DNA from: Acipenser ruthenus
Taxonomy: Eukaryota; Chordata; Actinopteri; Acipenseriformes; Acipenseridae
NCBI RefSeq assembly: GCF_902713425.1
Contig: NC_081201.1
Span: 24,102,113 to 24,166,112 of the forward strand
DNA: 64,000 nt
Reading direction: 5' to 3'
In this document: positions 31,930 through 46,779 of the stretch, one piece after another
Position numbering within the stretch: position 1 is the stretch's first letter
Layout of the letters: every line of letters begins with the position of its first letter
Position numbers and translations under genes: made by a program
Notes under the pieces: generated by a model
The model's input: only the letters and a program-made list of their open reading frames with translations
Database searches by the model: none
What the model was told of the DNA's origin: nothing

Positions 31930-33300
31930 TATGCAACAAGAAATATATAGCTTTTACGAGGAGGTAGCCATTCGAACCAAATTCTCCACTTAGTCACCGC
32001 CGTACATTTGGAGGAGGCAGACACGTGCTTGGCTCCTCTCTAGTTTTGAATAGCAAGTTTATTAGCCAATCATATTCTTCCATTTTTTCAGATCGCTTGC
32101 ATAGAACACTGAGTAAAAACGTCTAAAAAATAATCAAGGGTGGCATGCCACCCCTCCCCTTTTGCCTGTTTTAGCCAATTATCAGACAGATACCTTACCA
32201 CATTGATACTGGCAAGGAGAAGTGCAGTCTAGAAGGAGACAGCAAATGTCTATAGATTGATTCATTGAAATTTGAATCAATTTTTAAAATTAGAATTAAG
32301 AGTACTGCTTCCAGAAATACAGCTGAGTAATGTACCTTGCTCTGGAACTAAAGTCTGGCTGAATTGACATATTAAGAAGAAAAGTGTTGTCAATAAGAGT
32401 ACAGTAATAAGATTCTTCTGCTGCTGGGGGCTAAGGAGACCCCAAGTCCTCTATCGTTCTTCAGTTTTTTTGCCACCAGCTGCTACTGTTTACTGACACC
32501 TATCTGGCAATGATGTTTCTCAATTGATAGTGGACAATGTGTCCTTCATAGAAAATAAATTGAGGTTTGTCTTCAGCTCTTTTCTAAAGCATTGTACTTG
32601 AAACTAGGCTATGCAAACTGGTTTTAACAGCATAACTTTGAGATGAGCTCTGAAGATGTGCTGCATGGTAGACAAGTCTCTACACAGTTATCAGTGCTAT
32701 TGAAGGAATATATAAATTTTACACCACATAGACAGAACCCATTTGTTTCAAACCAAAATGTATCTTAGCTGATGGAAAATAAATAAGTGAAAACCAAATT
32801 TGCATGATGAATAGTTTGACCATATTTTTGGACTGTTAAACAGCATTCTGAAAAGGTATTCAGAGCCACATTAAGAGCCTATGTGAAGACAATGAGGTTA
32901 TATCATGAATATAACCTTGTTTTATATTTCTCAGACACATCCAATAGTGTTGCCTTTGTATTCTCCTTGCTTTAGAATTTAAGGTCAAGAAATCCCTGGG
33001 AATTTCTAAATGACTTATAATATTTTTTTAAATTAGAAAGCAAAGCTCTGTGTTGGCTGACCATGACCTAATTGCTGACAGCTATATCTTAAAATTTGAG
33101 TGGTATTGCCAGCTACTGCCCTTGATGGTACACTGTCTCAAATAAAATCAATACTCTGTATAGCAGAGAATTTGCCGATGGGTTAGTAAAAGAAACAGCA
33201 GTTTTACAATAAAACAATCCTAAATAAAGGTTAATCTTAAATGTCACTGAAAAAATGTTCTTGCAATAAGGTCTTGTTTGAACTCTTCCTTGTTAAAAGT

Positions 33301-33303
<3 letters not shown>
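31929..33303. other. Intergenic stretch, no gene recognised
   Basis: AT-rich, with only short frames lacking family features. Nothing further to report. Confidence 0.4.
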
Positions 33304-33355
<52 letters not shown>

Positions 33356-33455
33356 ACCACGTAAGCAGTTGGCTAATTGTAAGTCATGTAATCATATCGA
33401 TCCCTCACAAAACATACTTAGTTAAATACTTTAAGTCAGTTAAGCATTCAAAAAA

Positions 33456-33996
33456 TACAGTATTTACTCAAATTTAAGTCACACTTTTGTGGCCAAAATA
33501 AAAGTTCAAATCTGAGGGGAGAGACTTGGATTCGAGGTTTTTAGTTAGGGTACCAATTTACATTTGCGCATGTCAATTATTCTGGTGCACTTGAACAAGA
33601 CCAGCTGTACACAGTACTGCCCACTACAGATATTACTCTCTGTACTGTACAAGTATATTTAAATGGCTGCACAGCGAACTTCATGAACATTTTTTAATGC
33701 AGCTTTTAAAAGAAAAGTAGTTTTGCTTGCTGAAGAAAAGAGAAACTGCGGCATCTGAGATGTGTCAGAAGATGGAGACGCAATCGAAAGACTATGCAAT
33801 ACTATAATATTACCAGCATAGTACTTGTTGAAATGATCAACGCGGATCTGGCTTCAAAATTAACAATCATTTATTTATATATCTTTCTTTCTCCACCTGG
33901 AGGAGCACAAGAAACAGGAACACGAACACTATTAAAATTTTTATTTTTTTGGTGTCCGTATTTGGGGGTGCGACTTAAATTCGAGTAAACATGGTA
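33456..33996 (+). mobile_element. pogo/Tigger-like element, internally deleted
   Basis: The left end reads CAGTATTTACTCAAATTTAA and the right end, inverted, CATGTTTACTCGAATTTAAG, both abutting TA. The shared terminal word TTTACTC.AATTTAAGTC.CAC is about 25 bp. Near 33694-33750 one frame reads AAFKRKVVLLAEEKRNCGI, the first helix region of a pogo-type DNA-binding domain (family form: FK.KV...AEE..N). A stop follows and the rest of the transposase is missing. Confidence 0.75.
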
Positions 33997-34252
33997 AATC
34001 CATAGTTCCAGACTGTTTAAGAAGCCAATAGTCGGGAGTTAAAATAAGCCTTTGAAACATAATGTCATTGTCTTTGAGCCCTTCGTGTCCAGCCCTTGCC
34101 TTCCCATTCAATTCAATTGGGAGAGCTGCCAATTCATTACAGAGACACCAAACATGGGGCTACTTATCCAGTACCTGAGTAAAAAAAAATAAAATAAAAA
34201 TTATTTCCCCACGAAGCAAAACTTTAGTTTAGTTGGTACCAGTAGTGGTTAG

Positions 34253-34475
34253 GGTGGAATAGTGGTTAGGGCTCTGGACTCCGGAGGGTCGTGGGTTCAA
34301 TCCCCGGTGGAGGACACTGCTGCTGTACCCTTGAGCAAGGTACTTTACCTAGATTGCTCCAGTAAAAAACCCAACTGTATAAATGGGCAATTGTATGTAA
34401 AAATAATGTGATATCTTGTAACAATTGTAAGTCGCCCTGGATAAGGGTGTCTGCTAAGAAATAAATAAATAATAA
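34253..34475 (+). mobile_element. tRNA-derived SINE (family I)
   Basis: A-box region TGGAATAGTGGTTAGGGCTC, B-box-like GGGTTCAATCCC, body and tail GTAAGTCGCCCTGGATAAGG ending in AAATAAATAAATAATAAT. A duplicated GTAGTGGTTAGGGTGG lies at the 5' edge. Confidence 0.88.
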
Positions 34476-35627
34476 TATTCCTTTTTTTAAAATCGTATTA
34501 AGATGCTTGCTCTTTAAATATGTTTGGCGAATCCTGTAATCCTGTTCAGCAACAGTAGAGCAAAGTGGACTCGATGTAGACGCTGGTATGAGTAGATAAA
34601 GAAAAATAACATTTCTTAGAAGTTTCATCCTTTCTACCACGGTTTGTAACTGAGCTCAAGTTGATGCACTTAAGGACCTTCCTGTCCTACAGGATTTATG
34701 ATGCCAAGTGACAAAGTTCTTTCCCCCAACCCCCAACTTTACTTGTTGCCAGCACAGGTTTTTTATCAAAAAGTATTGCATTGAGTGTTCACAACAGTAT
34801 ATGTTGTAGAACGAGACCAGAGGTCGAGTAGTTTATACAATGATGCTGTTTTGAAGGCAAAGGGTGGTCACACCAAATATTGATTTGATGTAGATTTTTC
34901 TTCTGTTTACTCACTTTGCATTTTGTTAATTGATAAATATAAACTATTAACATGTCTATTTTTGAAAGCATTCTTACTTTACAGCATTTTTTCACACCTG
35001 CCTAAAATTTTTGCACAGTACTGTATGTCTCCACTGCCCCAGTCTAACCTTTTCTGATCACTCCCTAAAGTTGATAGAATGTCGGCATCTTTAAGACCCC
35101 AAAGGGTGACTTCAATCGCTTCAGGGTTACATAGCTAGTGGGTGAGGCAGGGAGGCAGACGAGTGCCATCCACAGGCATGACCTAATAAAATGAGGTGGA
35201 AGGAGGGCAAACCTAAAAAAGTCTTTTATTTCCCAAATTGTGTTTATAACTGGTAAATTCCTCTCTGCTGGTAGCTTGACAGGCCTTGGGGTTGGCTGTC
35301 AAGGAGGAACCTCATGAGAATGTTTGCAGTGATAGATGGTTGACAGGTTTACAGAGTGGCCTGCCTAAAAATACCAGAGTCTGTCGATGTAAGGCAAAAA
35401 AAGCCTGCCTACCTCTACCTTCTGGATAATAATAGGTCATCAGTGGTTGTTACATCACGGTAAAAAACAAACAGATTTCAACATGTAAACAACATAGACA
35501 CAGGATGCTAAGATGCCACCGGCCATGAAACTCCCTCTGGGGTCAATCTGACCTTTTTTTAATTAAAAACTGTAAATCCACATAGAAGTACTGTAAAATG
35601 TAATTGAGGAAGATGGAGTTAGACTGT

Positions 35628-35717
35628 TTAGTTTCACAGACCCTAATAAGCACTAATAAGGGACTGCACAACATCTAGGTAGTCCAAGATGAGAGCTAAT
35701 AAGAGTCTATGAAACCA
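35628..35717. mobile_element. Short palindromic MITE, copy 2 of 3
   Basis: About 90 bp, GTTTCACAGACCCTAATAAG to TAATAAGAGTCTATGAAACC, near-palindromic around GTAGTCCAAGA. Family copies at 12550 and 51598. Confidence 0.68.
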
Positions 35718-36186
35718 GCTGTATGAGTGGTCCTGCGTTTAATGTGCCAGGACATAGTACCCCTTGCAAAGCAAAAAAATCAGGTCCCACTTTCTGTTGG
35801 TGGTTTGCACAGATGCAAATATTGTTTTTTCCAGGATACAAGAGCATATGGAGTTATATGGATACCCCAGATTCAAGTCAACCACTGCATCTTCTTTTTT
35901 TATTGCAAGAGTTTTCAGAATACATCCTGTAAACATAAAAGTACCATAGTTCTTCCAGGTTAAAGGTCACGTTTACCTTTGCATGTAAAGCTGTTGTTTG
36001 TGGCGAGTGTTTCTGCTCTTGTAGCATCACCATGACCTCAACCTACAACCGCACTCTAATCTCTGCTTTGTAGTGATACACAGAATTCCAGACAAAGTAA
36101 TTGTTGTGAATTGTAGAATGTGGTTCAGGATTTCTATCTAACGAACCAGCGACCACGCACACCCCAAGCGAGTGTCTTAACCACTA

Positions 36187-36455
36187 TTTGTTTATTTATT
36201 TATTTCTTAGCAGATGCCCTTATCCAGGGCGACTTACAATTGTTACAAGATATCACATTATACATTATTTCACGTTATACAGATATCATATTATTTTACA
36301 TACAATTCCCCATTTATACAGTTGGGTTTTTACTGGAGCAATCTAGATAAAGTACCTTGCTCAAGGGTACAACAGCAGTGTTCCCCACTGGGGATTGAAC
36401 CCACAACCCTCTGGTCAAGAGTCCAGAGCCCTAACCACTACTCCACACTGCTGCC
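36187..36455 (-). mobile_element. tRNA-derived SINE (family I), near full length
   Basis: Minus-strand head GGCAGCAGTGTGGAGTAGTGG, B-box-like GGGTTCAATCCC, tail GTAAGTCGCCCTGGATAAGG and a (AAAT)n end. Very close in sequence to the copy at 3812-4083. Confidence 0.88.
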
Positions 36456-39400
36456 AAAGAGTAAAAGAGTAATATCTTGTTTCAACGGACAGTCATCTTG
36501 AGTCGACTCGAGTGAGCTCAGATTTGTCTGAATTCTCCCAGACTGGTATGCAGAACAGGTTAAAGAAGCACTGGATGAGGGAAGGAATGTGTCAGATGTC
36601 AAAGTGGATATAAGAATGGCATTTCCATCAAAGGATTTTAAAAATCTGAAATTGATCTGATACAATCAGAAACCCAGAGGCACTGTAAACTTTGCCTGTT
36701 ACTGTAGTAGGGCTGTTCTTTTTTATGTTTCACATTTTTTACAAAGGTTTAAGTAACAGCCAAAATTCTTCATGCCAGACTTGTTAGAAAGTCTGTAGAA
36801 AAATGGTTGATTGTTATTGTCAATACGTTGTAGATATTACTAAAGACTGCACCTAATGTGCAAAATGTTAAAATAAATTAGTTCTGCACCATATAAAACA
36901 GCTGATTTTACCAGTGCTTGCTAGTCTAACTGATTAGAAGGCCTTTTGTTGTTCTCCAAGTTGCTGCAGTGACATTGTAGATGCTAGTATAACGAGTTAG
37001 TCTAAATGAGATACTTTTTTAGCAGACAAATTTCATTAAGTAAACATTTATTTGATTCTTTTTGGAATTAAAAGTATAAATGCATTTTTCTTTGTGACCG
37101 TGCTAAGTGAAAAATGACAATTATAAAAACCATTAAAATCCCCCAAGGTAGCAAATCCGCCAAATTTAATACCTGCGAAAATGTCCTGTTATACGGTATG
37201 TTCCCGCACCTTACAACATTTTTTATTCACATTTAGTGATGCAATTTACTCCCAGCCCAAATTCAGGCTTTAGAATACAGGCCAGCCCGAAGAGTGAAAT
37301 CGGACCAGATAATTCGGCCTCCAGTCCGAATTGGGAGCCAACTCAAGTAATTCAAAAACATGGAACGAAGGTGTGAGGGGGGCAACTTGAGCATGTTCCC
37401 AGGTTATGTGGCTCATGGAAACATGGTATAAGGCTGTGGCAATAGAGCTTTTAACCTCATCTCATCTACAGAGGTAATCATTCGTAACAGCAGTGCATCA
37501 CACAGCAGTGCTTGGTACACTCTCCCCTTTAACCTTGACGATTGGCAACGAGACCCCTAATTGTAATGAATTTCAATGTCTGTTTGTGTTTTCTTTTATT
37601 ATTATTTTTTATCTGCATTTTATAGTCTCATTTTGAGTTATTTAATTATTCATATGCAATTACTTTAGGGAAAGAGTTCTGCTTTCTTTCAAACCTTATT
37701 TTGAGATTGAAGATTAAATAATTTTTTTTGCACGTGTCTGTAGCAATGTAGAACACAGCATATATGTACTTCTTTAGCAGCAGAATAGTTCTGCAAAGTT
37801 AGAAGTTTGATTGCTGTAGTTCTATCTGGCTTTCTAGTTTGATAGTGTCACACAACGTATGGGGGTCTATTCAATTGATCTAAACAGTGGTTGATCTAAA
37901 GTCCACCATCATTTAAGCCATTAAAAGTTTTCATAATTTATAATCTTCAGCCCTCCATTAATTATTTAAACTGTGGCAATATTTATATCAATAGAATATA
38001 GAGTAATGTGTGTTTAAAAAAACAATCAAAAAACAAGCGGAATTAATTTGTTCCATTTCAGAAATATCTTCTTTATAAATCAGTGTTTATATCTACATTG
38101 AAATTTGCTGTAAGTGCTCATGCCCATGCTATTAAAGGGTGTAGATGTACAGTGTGATAAGAGTATTCAGACATGCAGTATTTGGGAAGGTTGTGATTAG
38201 TGAATTAAAATGGTTAGTTCTCCTTGAATGTATCACGGAAATTAAAAAAAAAAAAACTACCAATGTGAGTTTCAGCCTTCACCAGAGTGTTACAGTTGTA
38301 GCTAAAATAAAAGCTAGAGGTTAATACTGAAATGTTCCCATGCTGATTTGCTGATCACAGGCCAAGTGTTTGTCAGTCTTGTTGAAGACTGGGAGAGGTC
38401 TGTGGTGTTTTTGCATGGATGATTCAACTTCTAAAACACTGCTGTTAATCCAATACCAAATAGATTACTGTGAAGAATGGTCTTCATAGACAGCAGGTTT
38501 ATATCCAGCTGAAGAATTAACACTTTACTTGTGCCAGCGCTATGCACAGCCGTTGCTTGTATCCCAATAGAAGCTGCTTTCTACAATCAGAGTCTGGTGC
38601 TCAGATTTAACACCTGCTGTGGGAACAGAAAAGCAGATTTGTTGTTGGAAGGAGGTTTTATTGGATGCAAACACAGGATGTATGACATGCAAAAATGTGT
38701 CTTCTTTGCTGATCCAAGCACCTGCAAAATGATGTGAATATTTGAACAAGTGAATATAAATTTCAAAGCAATCAGATCATTTTGAAAAGGATGGAAGTTA
38801 TAGGTATAACATCCTTTAACTGACATTGAACATGCCTTGAGCTTGTCTGAGGAATTCTAAGTGCCAGCAATAAAAAGTGGCAATGTAACCTTTTACCTCT
38901 CTTAGCTCCACCTATATAGACAGAGAGACTCATTGGGGCTGACAGTTCTTTCTCAGCACTCAACGCCAGATAAAGGCTGATTTAAAGCAAAATACAAAAA
39001 CTCTGGAGCAACATAACCCACAACCATTATTACAAACACAATAAAATAGTAATGGGAATGTAAAAAAAGCATGTGAAATGACATTTGAAGCCACTTACTT
39101 TAAGTACTGTACCATAGCGATTCCATTGTAAAAACTGCAGGGTGTTCGATAACGCTTTAAATGATCAAGCTACACAAAAGATACTGAAATAAACATAATG
39201 GCAGCTTAAGAAGCATAGAAAAAAAATGAAATGTCCAGGTCATAAAACCCTGGCGAGATTGCTAATTCAACAAACTGAGATTTTCTCTATAAACCATAGG
39301 ATTCTCGTATGTACGTTTTAAAAATAAACTCTTACTGAAATGACAATTTAAGAACATAATGTGGAATTTGCAAATGTGGAGACCAGATGTGAATATAACA

Positions 39401-42306
39401 TTTTAAACAGCATGAAACAGACTTCCCATCTACTGGTAATTAAGACAAAAGGATTGTTTGAGTTGACAAAAGAAGCTATATATATATTTACCAAATTATA
39501 CACAAACACATTGTGTAGTGTTTGCTTGAATCAGGTTCTGTATTACTCAAGTTAACCTAGTAATGCTACTTTTCCCTTTGCACCTGTGTCAGAAAGTAAA
39601 GGTACTTTAGTGTTACTTATCATGTTCTAAAAGCTGTCTCTGTTTTGTTCTGTTTGTGTTGATTTATTCCAGCATTCATTTCCTCTTCAGTTGCAGGCAG
39701 AAACATTCTGTTTTTAATAAGTCGAAACAGACGGCCGGAAACGAGGTCCCAGTGCTTTGCCAGAATGTATCTCGGTGTGTAACCAGCAATCTGTGTCATG
39801 CGTTGACAGAATGGGGCCAGAGGAAGTGAAAGAATAGGGAAACTGCTACTTGCTGCACAGATACACTCATTTTAGCGACATGCAAGAAAACATGGTATTT
39901 TTTTAGACATGTGGTCGCTTCCTTTTTTAAATTAAGTTTAATAAAAAGATAAATTGCACACCAGAGTTAAGTTTTATAATACATTTTCTTACATATTATT
40001 ATCATATGTATCTCTGGATTCCTGTACTGTGTTTTTAATCTAGAGAGGCATATAGACAAGTCTTGCATGCTGAATAACATTTTGATTGAGGATACACAAA
40101 CACTCGCCCATATCTACCGTCCCATCAACTTTATATCTGACTCCACTTCCTGTTAGTGATAAACGATGATCCTTTCATGTCAAAAACCAACTTAATGGGA
40201 AAGGGAATATACTTGTATTTCCCTTTAGGTAGTTGTAAATTGTTAGGTATTAATTAAATGTAATAAAACATGTTAATTACATTCCCTCAGTTGCCCTTTT
40301 TACACAATGAATCATAACAATCTGGCAGTATGATTTGATATATAACCTGATGTGATCAAACTATTTAAACTATTTCGAAATTATTAGTCTTACCTTTCTT
40401 TTATCCATTTGATATACAATTATTCTGATTTCACTTTCCTTGTTTCCCTAATAAATGTGTAATCTCTGCAGTTAATTATAGGATTGTAGTGCAAATTTAA
40501 TCTCTGATTCAACTCAATGAAGAAATACATATCCCAGTTTGCACAGCGGTAGCTCTTAAATTAGATCTAGGGTAAGTTCATGTGTATGTAAAGAATGAAT
40601 TGTATTTGCAGTTTACAGCCTCTGTATGGCAATTAAAACATGGCAGCACCTTGGGTGAAAATAAAACTAGCTTACAATCACTTTTTAAATCACTCAGTGC
40701 GGAAGTTAATTGCCATTGATTATACTTCATTGTACAGGTGAGAGAAAGGCAGTTTTTCTTGTTGTGAAATTAGCACATTTTATAAATCTGAATTTAATAC
40801 CTACTGACAATACTCAGAAAATACAAATATTTACATACTTCTACAATATACTGTATAACTGCAGAAACAGGTACATGGGCTTATGCACCACAATTTACTA
40901 TGCTGTTGTATACTAATGCAAATTCCTGTAAAAGTTTATCGTGGTACATTTGCACTGCAGTTTTGCAGTTTTTTTTTCATGGTTATACATATGCATTTAT
41001 CATAGTTTATCATGATTCACCATGTTTTTTTTTTAATATGCTTGACCATACCTCTATTGGCTTTACAATGCTTACCTGTGCTTTATTACACTTTGATATG
41101 CTTTGAGAAATTTGATGGGTTTATAAAAGCTAATATATGAAACTAAAATCAAGGCAAATACCTGAGTATTTCTGTTATTATATTGTACAGCTTAAAATGC
41201 CCTTTGCATGTTTGTTTGGTTATTAGTTCTGTTTCTTCAATATGAAAAACAATCTTCGTATGTCAAAACAACAAGAAACTCATTACAAAGGAAACAGCAA
41301 TATCATACAGTACATCAGAGAACCCTTTCCCAGCAACCTTCGAGCTGACTCGCTATAGTGGAAAATGATTAGATTTCAAAACTGAACACTTTATTTTTAA
41401 CACCACGATTCTTAGATTTTTAATACTGTTGCTTTTTAAGGACATAGACAAAAAATGTAAATGAAAATGTGTTATGTTATGTTGTGAAAAGAAAAATAAA
41501 AAAAAGCGAAATCAAATGGCAGGTACTGCGATGCAGGAAACGCTGGGCTGGGGGTGCAAATTTGACTTCATATATACAGATAAAAAGCAATAACACAAAA
41601 TATCTAAAATATGAATTAAACAAAATCTACTGAGCTTTAACTGCAGAACACCATAAAAAAAATGTTATGAGAGTATAGATGGCAATATAGCCCAAAAACA
41701 ACCGGCAATGTAATTAACCTGTTTATTTCAAGCATCCATTTTATGTGATTCTGTGATTTTGCAGCCATAATTTCAGTAAAATCCAGGAAATGCTTGAGAC
41801 TTTGGGTGACACTGTTCTTAAAAAAAAAAAAAAAAAAACAGTGCTATGAGTGTTTCAGCCCATGACACTTAATTAACCCTGGATTCCATGTGCAGCATTG
41901 ATGTAGGAAACTTAATTAGTAACCTTCACCAGAGTGCAGCTTGCTTTAGGCTCAAAAGTGACATGAAACCTCACCAGCATATTGCTTCTTTTCATTGAAA
42001 AAGCAAGCGGTATCATAACAGCATTAAATCTGCTTGCTTTCTCAAGGATATCTTTTTTTTTTTTTTTTGTCAGAAGGTGGTGTGTCAAGCTGAATACTGT
42101 CATTGCCTGTCAAAACAGTTCAATTTAGGTTCCTCATTCCAAGTAATGGCAAATTACCACCTAAAAATATATATGTTGCTCATTTCATCTACTCAGAATA
42201 TCAGGGACAGGCCTTCACTTGGCAATTGAGCATAGTGGTTGCATGTGTCACAGTATACTTTTGTAACTAGAAGGATTTCCGATACACTACAAGTTATTGA
42301 GAATCA
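36456..42306. other. 5.9-kb intergenic stretch, no gene recognised
   Basis: AT-rich unique-looking DNA. No homology-bearing frame, RNA gene or clear mobile element was recognised by reading. A-runs lie near 38246 and 41819-41838. It may hold regulatory sequence, but nothing can be shown from one genome. Confidence 0.4.
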
Positions 42307-42310
42307 ATAA

Positions 42311-42369
<59 letters not shown>

Positions 42370-42574
42370 TCTTAGCAGATGCCCTTATCCAGGGTGACTT
42401 ACAATTGTTATAAGATATCACATTATTTTTACATACAATTACCCATTTATACAGTTGGGTTTTTACTGGAGCAATCTAGGTAAAGTACCTTGCTCAAGGG
42501 TACAACAGCAGTGTCCCCACCTGGGATTGAACCCACGACCCTCTGGTCCAGAGCCCTAACTCCGCACTGCTGCC
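42311..42574 (-). mobile_element. tRNA-derived SINE (family I) with expanded ATT tail
   Basis: The (ATT)n run at 42311-42369 is the expanded poly-tail. The body and head (GGCAGCAGTGCGGAGTTAGG on the minus strand) follow to about 42574. A short deletion near the A box has removed the usual TAGTGG word. Confidence 0.85.
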
Positions 42575-43116
42575 CCACACATTAACCACTGTATGTTACA
42601 TATACCCACTGTGTCCCTCAGCTTTTACTATCTGTGCCTGAGTGTGTTTGTATAGTGGATAGGCACACAATGAATGTATAATATGTATAAAAAAAGGTTT
42701 GTGCTATTTTAAGGGCAGACTACTTTACCTTTTAGCAATAATTACAATGTAATAACTACATTACACCACATTGTGAGCACAATTGCCATTTTAAGAGGAT
42801 AATTACAAAAAATTAAATGTGATTTATAATCACAATATAATCATTCAATTCTAAATTGCTGTACTTGGATGTGCCAAGTAAAAAATATAAAACAAAGATA
42901 ATTACCTTATGATTACAGTTTAACAATCCTATAACTACACTGTCTTTCCTAACAATTAGTCCGTAATTATCTTCAATGTGTTCCGAACAGGTAATACAGT
43001 GATCTATTAAAAAGAAATCACAAAGCCATGTCCATGAGGTTTGATGACTACATGTGCATGTGATGTACCTAGGCACCAAGCTTCAGTGCCAGGCATCTCT
43101 CTGGTGAGGTGTCCCC

Positions 43117-43581
43117 TGTCACATATTTTGTGTATATTTCAATTTTTTGTGTATATTTTGGGTTCTGATAGCGGTTTGGCGGGCCCCTATCTCCCTCCAT
43201 TCCAGCCACATGAGAATGGGGAAAACTTGGGATTTGATTGGTTGTTCAGTTCTCCAATCACTCAGTGTGATTAATGAATCCACAGGCTACAGAAGCCCAG
43301 CTAGCCTGTAAGAATAGCTTGTATTGTAAGCGGCGCAAGCATTGACATAAGTACTGCTATACATGCTGATAAAAGATTATTTGCTCAAGGTAAGAAAGAG
43401 CTCCTGGGCTAGAGGGTCTGTGTGTCTGTCTGTATCTGTACCAGGGGAAGCTGCACCTCCCCTTTAAAAGAGCCTGAAGACAACAACCTGATTTTTTGTT
43501 AGCCAACAATAAAAGTGATCTTTAATCATTTCTTAATATTATACCTGCCATGCCTGCCGGACCATTGTCCATCCTGTCACA
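43117..43581 (+). mobile_element. Possible solo LTR fossil
   Basis: The region begins TGTCACA and ends CTGTCACA. It has the order expected of an LTR: CCAAT (near 43255), TTTAAAAG (near 43462) and AATAAA (near 43508). No flanking target repeat was found and there is no second copy in the window, so boundaries and identity are uncertain. Confidence 0.33.
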
Positions 43582-46500
43582 AACCTTTGTACATTATGAG
43601 TAAGATAACATGTCTGGCTGCTATTGTTTAAGAGATAAAATTACTTGTGGAGCCATCACAGCATAACAGTTAGCAGGGACTGATCGGCTTTCTATACATT
43701 TGCAAACCGTGTGGAATTGAAAAGTGTAAAGAAAGGCTATCAGGCCATGTTTAAGCCATAATCACCGGTCCAAAAAATCTCCCTTGCTTGCCTTGCAAGA
43801 TATATTATAAAAAAATATCTTAAAGCTGGCTTTAAGCCAAGTTTTTAGATGGTAAAAAGTGAAGATGGGGTGGGGTAATGAAATCTGGTGACAACGAGCT
43901 TGATGTAAATTACAGCTGCTTTGTCCAATCAGGATTTTTTTACATAACAGCTTGCAATCATGCCCGTGTGAAAACATATTGCTTCCAAACTTAAATTACC
44001 AATGCTGATTTTATTATCTGTAATTAGTTGAAAACATTTGATAATGTGCTTAATTCATTTGCATGCTACCCGTTTTGATTTTTATTAAAGAAGCATTGAT
44101 GACAATTAAAAAAAAAAAGAAAAAGAAATACAGGGTCAAGTTCCCATTCACAAAACATTAAGGGCTTCATTTAAGGAATGTTTTTTTTTTAAGGACTGTT
44201 TTTTATAACCAGTCACTTAAAGGTTAAACAGCTGTGACATATGACAATAAAATAACCTCTCTCTAAAACACATGAAAAAGTATGAAGGGAAAATGCAATT
44301 TTCAGTAATTGAAGGTTTTAAAAAGCATAAAATACATTCTAGAGTCATTTCTCACAGTTTCCAAATTACAGACATATCCTGCTATCATTTTATTAAGAGG
44401 TACCACAATGCACAAAGAAAAAGAAAAGAAAAGAAAAGAAACAAATAAATAAATCAGAACCCTCCCTCTAGAAACAGGCTGGATCCAGCAGTACAAGGGC
44501 CAAATACTTTTTCTGCCTGGCCTAGCTAGACAAAGAACAGCAAGTTTCTCTTAACACCCTAGCAAAAACTAGTTGCATTAAAAACTGTAAGTGAAATCTC
44601 AAATAACTAAAATATGGTGCTTCTTAATGGGTTTCTGCGGTTCAGTGATTAGTTCATACCAACGAGCTGCTCTTTACAGACATGTTATCTCTTTCTGTGT
44701 GTGTATTTGGGGGGCGGGGGGGGGGTGTACTTTCTCAATCTCAGTTCTAAATATAGCATTCCACGTTTTACTAAACAGTGAATTTAACAATGTCAGCATG
44801 CCACAGCCTGTATGCATGCATGCACAGTATATAGGATTTTACTCCGGGACATCTATAAAGCATTTACCCAAGCATTTATCCCAACAATAGTGTAAAATTT
44901 GCCCAGGAATAAATACCAAATCAATTACAAGCCGGCAAAAGATAGCATAGGAGTTTTGGATGACATTATAAATTATGAAACTGAAGATCAAAAAAGAGCT
45001 ATCTTCCACCAGCTTATAAAGAGTGATTCGAGTCTTCTTTTATTATTATATAAAGTGTCACAGTGCCGGCCAAGAGAAAATGTAGTAACTACTGTGACTC
45101 TATGCAAGTGTTTTCATCACTCTTACAATTGTTTGAATGCCATTCTATACATATCTATCTGCACAGCACATGCAATCTGTTGATAGTTTATGAGAAATAA
45201 GCAGTACATTTGAATAAGAAGGTGGGTCAATTTAGCCAAGTTATTTATTCACGTTGCTTGTAGTTCCTGTAGGACATTTTTTAAAAACTCTTTTCATCTC
45301 CTCTGCTGTCCGAGTATGTAACACACCCTGCTGCAAGATTTATTTATTTTTTTTGGATGAAAGCGGTTCAGCAACTAAAACTAAAGATTTTGTATATTTC
45401 AAAGCTATACAAAAACGGCTAAAAACGGTTCCTTTTCGACACGCAGGTGAGAAGAGCTAGGACCTATGCATTCTGGAATAGAAACATTACAGATTTGGAA
45501 TTGCATTCATTTGGAGCATTACATTACAAGGAAATTAGAAAAGTAACTAGTCAATATACATTATAAATATGTTATTCTTTGGTTTGCTGGTTATCTTCTA
45601 CAGCATTTGCAGTGAAAAAAAGGTTAAATTTCACTGTACTTTATGTGAAAGCTAATTCACCTCAATAGTATGCGGGACACCAGCAGTTTCTTAAAAGTGA
45701 ACTGTAACAGACTAAAGTATAATTGAAAAATGGGTCTTGTGATGGCCTTATACTCTTCAGTGGAATCCTGCAGTAATTTTTTATTAAGTTTTGTTCCAAG
45801 GCTTCAGGGTATTAAAAAGCTCAGCTGCTTTTCGAGCGTATGCAGAAATGTGCTTTCTTTGTCTCTTTGGTGTCCCACTGTGTGATAGACCTTGAAGAAT
45901 CTTTATCAGCCTTTGGCAATGGTTCTAGCTACAGCATTACCGAGGAGGCAGAATCAAAAGAATAGCTGGCTGTACATGTGTACTGACAATGAGTGAGCGG
46001 TGTGCATGTAGTGAAGCAATCTGTTCCCACGACTGGGTCGGTAGGTACGTAATAATAGACTGCTGGCCCCGTTCATGCCCAGTCCCAATATGATATGATC
46101 TATTATCTCATTATTTGGCTGTCATGAGATATCTGACATACCCCCTGCTTGCTAGAGATGTCTGGTCATAAACAGTATTAATAACACTTTGGGGACAATT
46201 GCTGATGTTTAAATCCCAATTCTTATAAAACACAAATTAACTGACAACAAATGGCGTGTGTTAATAACATGTATTTTAATTATTTGTTAGTGGTTAGTTC
46301 ATATATTTATAAACTTTTAAAAAATAATGTTGTCTTAAAAATGCCTTATAAACATATTGATATCCCTTTTCATTAATAATCAAAGAGCCATTAAGTAAGG
46401 CTGCATTTGGCTAGAAAATGAAAATAAGTCACTGAATATTAACTAACCATAAACTAACCATTCAAAAACAATAAAACAAGGTTGTTAACATGTTAATCTG

Positions 46501-46779
46501 CTTATAATTAACATGTTTGTAACTAACAAAACAACTAGTAAAATAAATGCTATCTTAGTCTCTTATACGAATATTGTGTCAGGTGTAATTATTTTTGTGT
46601 AGGTCAAAAGGTGAAGAAATGCAATCAGTGTGAAAAAGCTTGAAATACAGTTGGATACTTTTGCTCTTACATTTTTGCTCTTGGATGAAATCAATCATAC
46701 AGTATGCTATTTCAATATATATGCATGCTTTGCAGTTCTCTTGCCCAAATTTTCATACAACAAGTAGACCAGTAACTCT

